Part shown: positions 63,046-64,000 of the stretch, one piece after another
Numbering within the stretch: position 1 is the first letter of the stretch
Layout of the letters: each line of letters starts with the position of its first letter
Origin: Protonemura montana
Taxonomy: Eukaryota > Arthropoda > Insecta > Plecoptera > Nemouridae
Reading direction: 5' to 3'
NCBI GenBank assembly: GCA_947568835.1
Contig: OX387602.1
Coordinates: 13,877,021 to 13,941,020 of the forward strand
DNA: 64,000 bases
The notes under the pieces: model-generated
Databases searched by the model: none
Seen by the model: only the letters and a program-made list of their open reading frames with translations
Told to the model about the DNA's origin: nothing
Made by a program: the position numbers and the translations under genes

Positions 63046-64000
63046 GCAATGGGGCAAGTTAAATTGACGAAAAGGTAAGCTGAAAACGGTGAATAAAATC
63101 GGAGAAACCGTTGGCAGCTTAAGGGTGCAAAATCACAATATATAAATACAAGAACACACTCAAATTAATTTACTATTCCGATTCTGATTTTAATTCCAAA
63201 AATATATTCTGATTCCGATTCCGACCGCTGACGCATATATACTAGTTTAGGTTTTATGGTTTCTGATCAAATGCAGGAAAATAATAAAAGAGATGGCAAT
63301 TGTGTGCGTTTGTTGAGTGAGGAGGTTTGCGGGGGGGGGGGGGGGGGGGGGGGGAGAGAGAAAATATTATTGTTGTATATAAAATGTGAATAAATAAGGA
63401 ACGTTTGCGACAGAATAGTTTGCTCATTTTTAGGAAGGAATTTGTAAGAAACAGTATAGGAAATTGCGAAGAAAATAACATCAAAGAAATATAACAAAAA
63501 GTAGATAATTGACTTTCGAAATGAGGGGTTGACTCTCGAGGGGTTGGAACTTTGCGCGCCTACCAAGAAGGTAAAAATTCCTTTATTTCGTGGAAGCTTA
63601 TAAAATATGGACTATGCGATGGTGAGGAAATGTACAAAATGCCAACTCAAGAATTTGGAAAATCTCTCAAAGATAAAATAATCCATCTATACAAAACAAA
63701 AAATGTTTATAAACACTTCCTGTTCCTGTTAAGCATTAAATATGTATTTCTTGGAATTATTTATAAGAAACCTTTTAAAGGCATTGTGTGAGCATTTTCA
63801 TGATTTTCAAATTCATACATTTTGCAATTTCAATTTCAAATCGTCGCTAACAATTGCGCTGAAAACATTGTTTTGCCTTAAAATATGAAAATTGAAACCA
63901 GTTTGGTTGCAAAGCCCAGAGGGAATAATTTACTGCATAAATTGCGAAACATGATATGGGTTTTATAAAATCTCATCCAAGATTTCCAACGATCCGGCGA
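63046..64000. other. Noncoding end of window
   Basis: AT-rich sequence with a poly-G run. The short open frames (for example 79 codons at 63552-63791) have no recognised domain. Confidence 0.45.
63331..63354. repeat. Poly-G homopolymer (24 bases)
   Basis: An uninterrupted G run followed by GAGAGAGA. Confidence 0.95.

Noticed and set aside
1-64000. CRISPR array, prokaryotic operon, telomeric TTAGG array, intact transposase or reverse transcriptase
   Set aside because: I looked for regular spaced repeats, TTAGG tracts and long transposon reading frames and saw none.

Overview
This is a gene-poor, AT-rich eukaryotic window, most likely from an arthropod nuclear genome and probably an insect. 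The evidence is spliceosomal GT-AG introns, long intergenic stretches, many short tandem repeats and dispersed inverted-repeat elements, and a neuropeptide receptor whose closest relatives by motif are the arthropod CCHamide receptors. I cannot name the species. There is no bacterial or viral gene organisation, no operon, no CRISPR array and no intact transposase or reverse transcriptase.

Two genes are well supported, both on the minus strand. (1) A three-exon gene at 13549-8664 encodes a 181-residue protein. It has an acidic central tract and one segment resembling the Orange domain of Hairy/E(spl)/Hey proteins, but no bHLH domain and no C-terminal WRPW. Its 278-base leader after a TCAGTT initiator contains no ATG, and a perfect CRE palindrome lies just upstream. 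(2) A 421-residue class A GPCR at 27729-26464 has all seven membrane segments in one coding exon. I identify it as a CCHamide (bombesin-receptor-like) receptor. A splice acceptor 28 bases before its ATG shows that at least one further 5' exon lies upstream. A third, weaker gene fragment is a 279-base exon at 54250-53972, minus strand, with good splice sites at both ends and one frame open throughout; its protein is not recognised.

Layout: 1-8.6 kb, no recognisable gene; 8.66-13.95 kb, the Orange-like gene with its introns (one holding a tRNA-like SINE fragment) and promoter; 14-26.4 kb, intergenic with a complete short inverted-repeat element; 26.4-27.76 kb, the receptor; 27.8-53.9 kb, long noncoding DNA with microsatellites, a tRNA-like hairpin and one element copy; 53.97-54.25 kb, the orphan exon; 54.3-64 kb, noncoding with three more element copies, a polypurine tract and hexamer repeats. 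The genes show no sign of acting in one pathway. The most interesting items are the bHLH-less Orange-like protein, the orphan exon and the dispersed inverted-repeat family (five copies).
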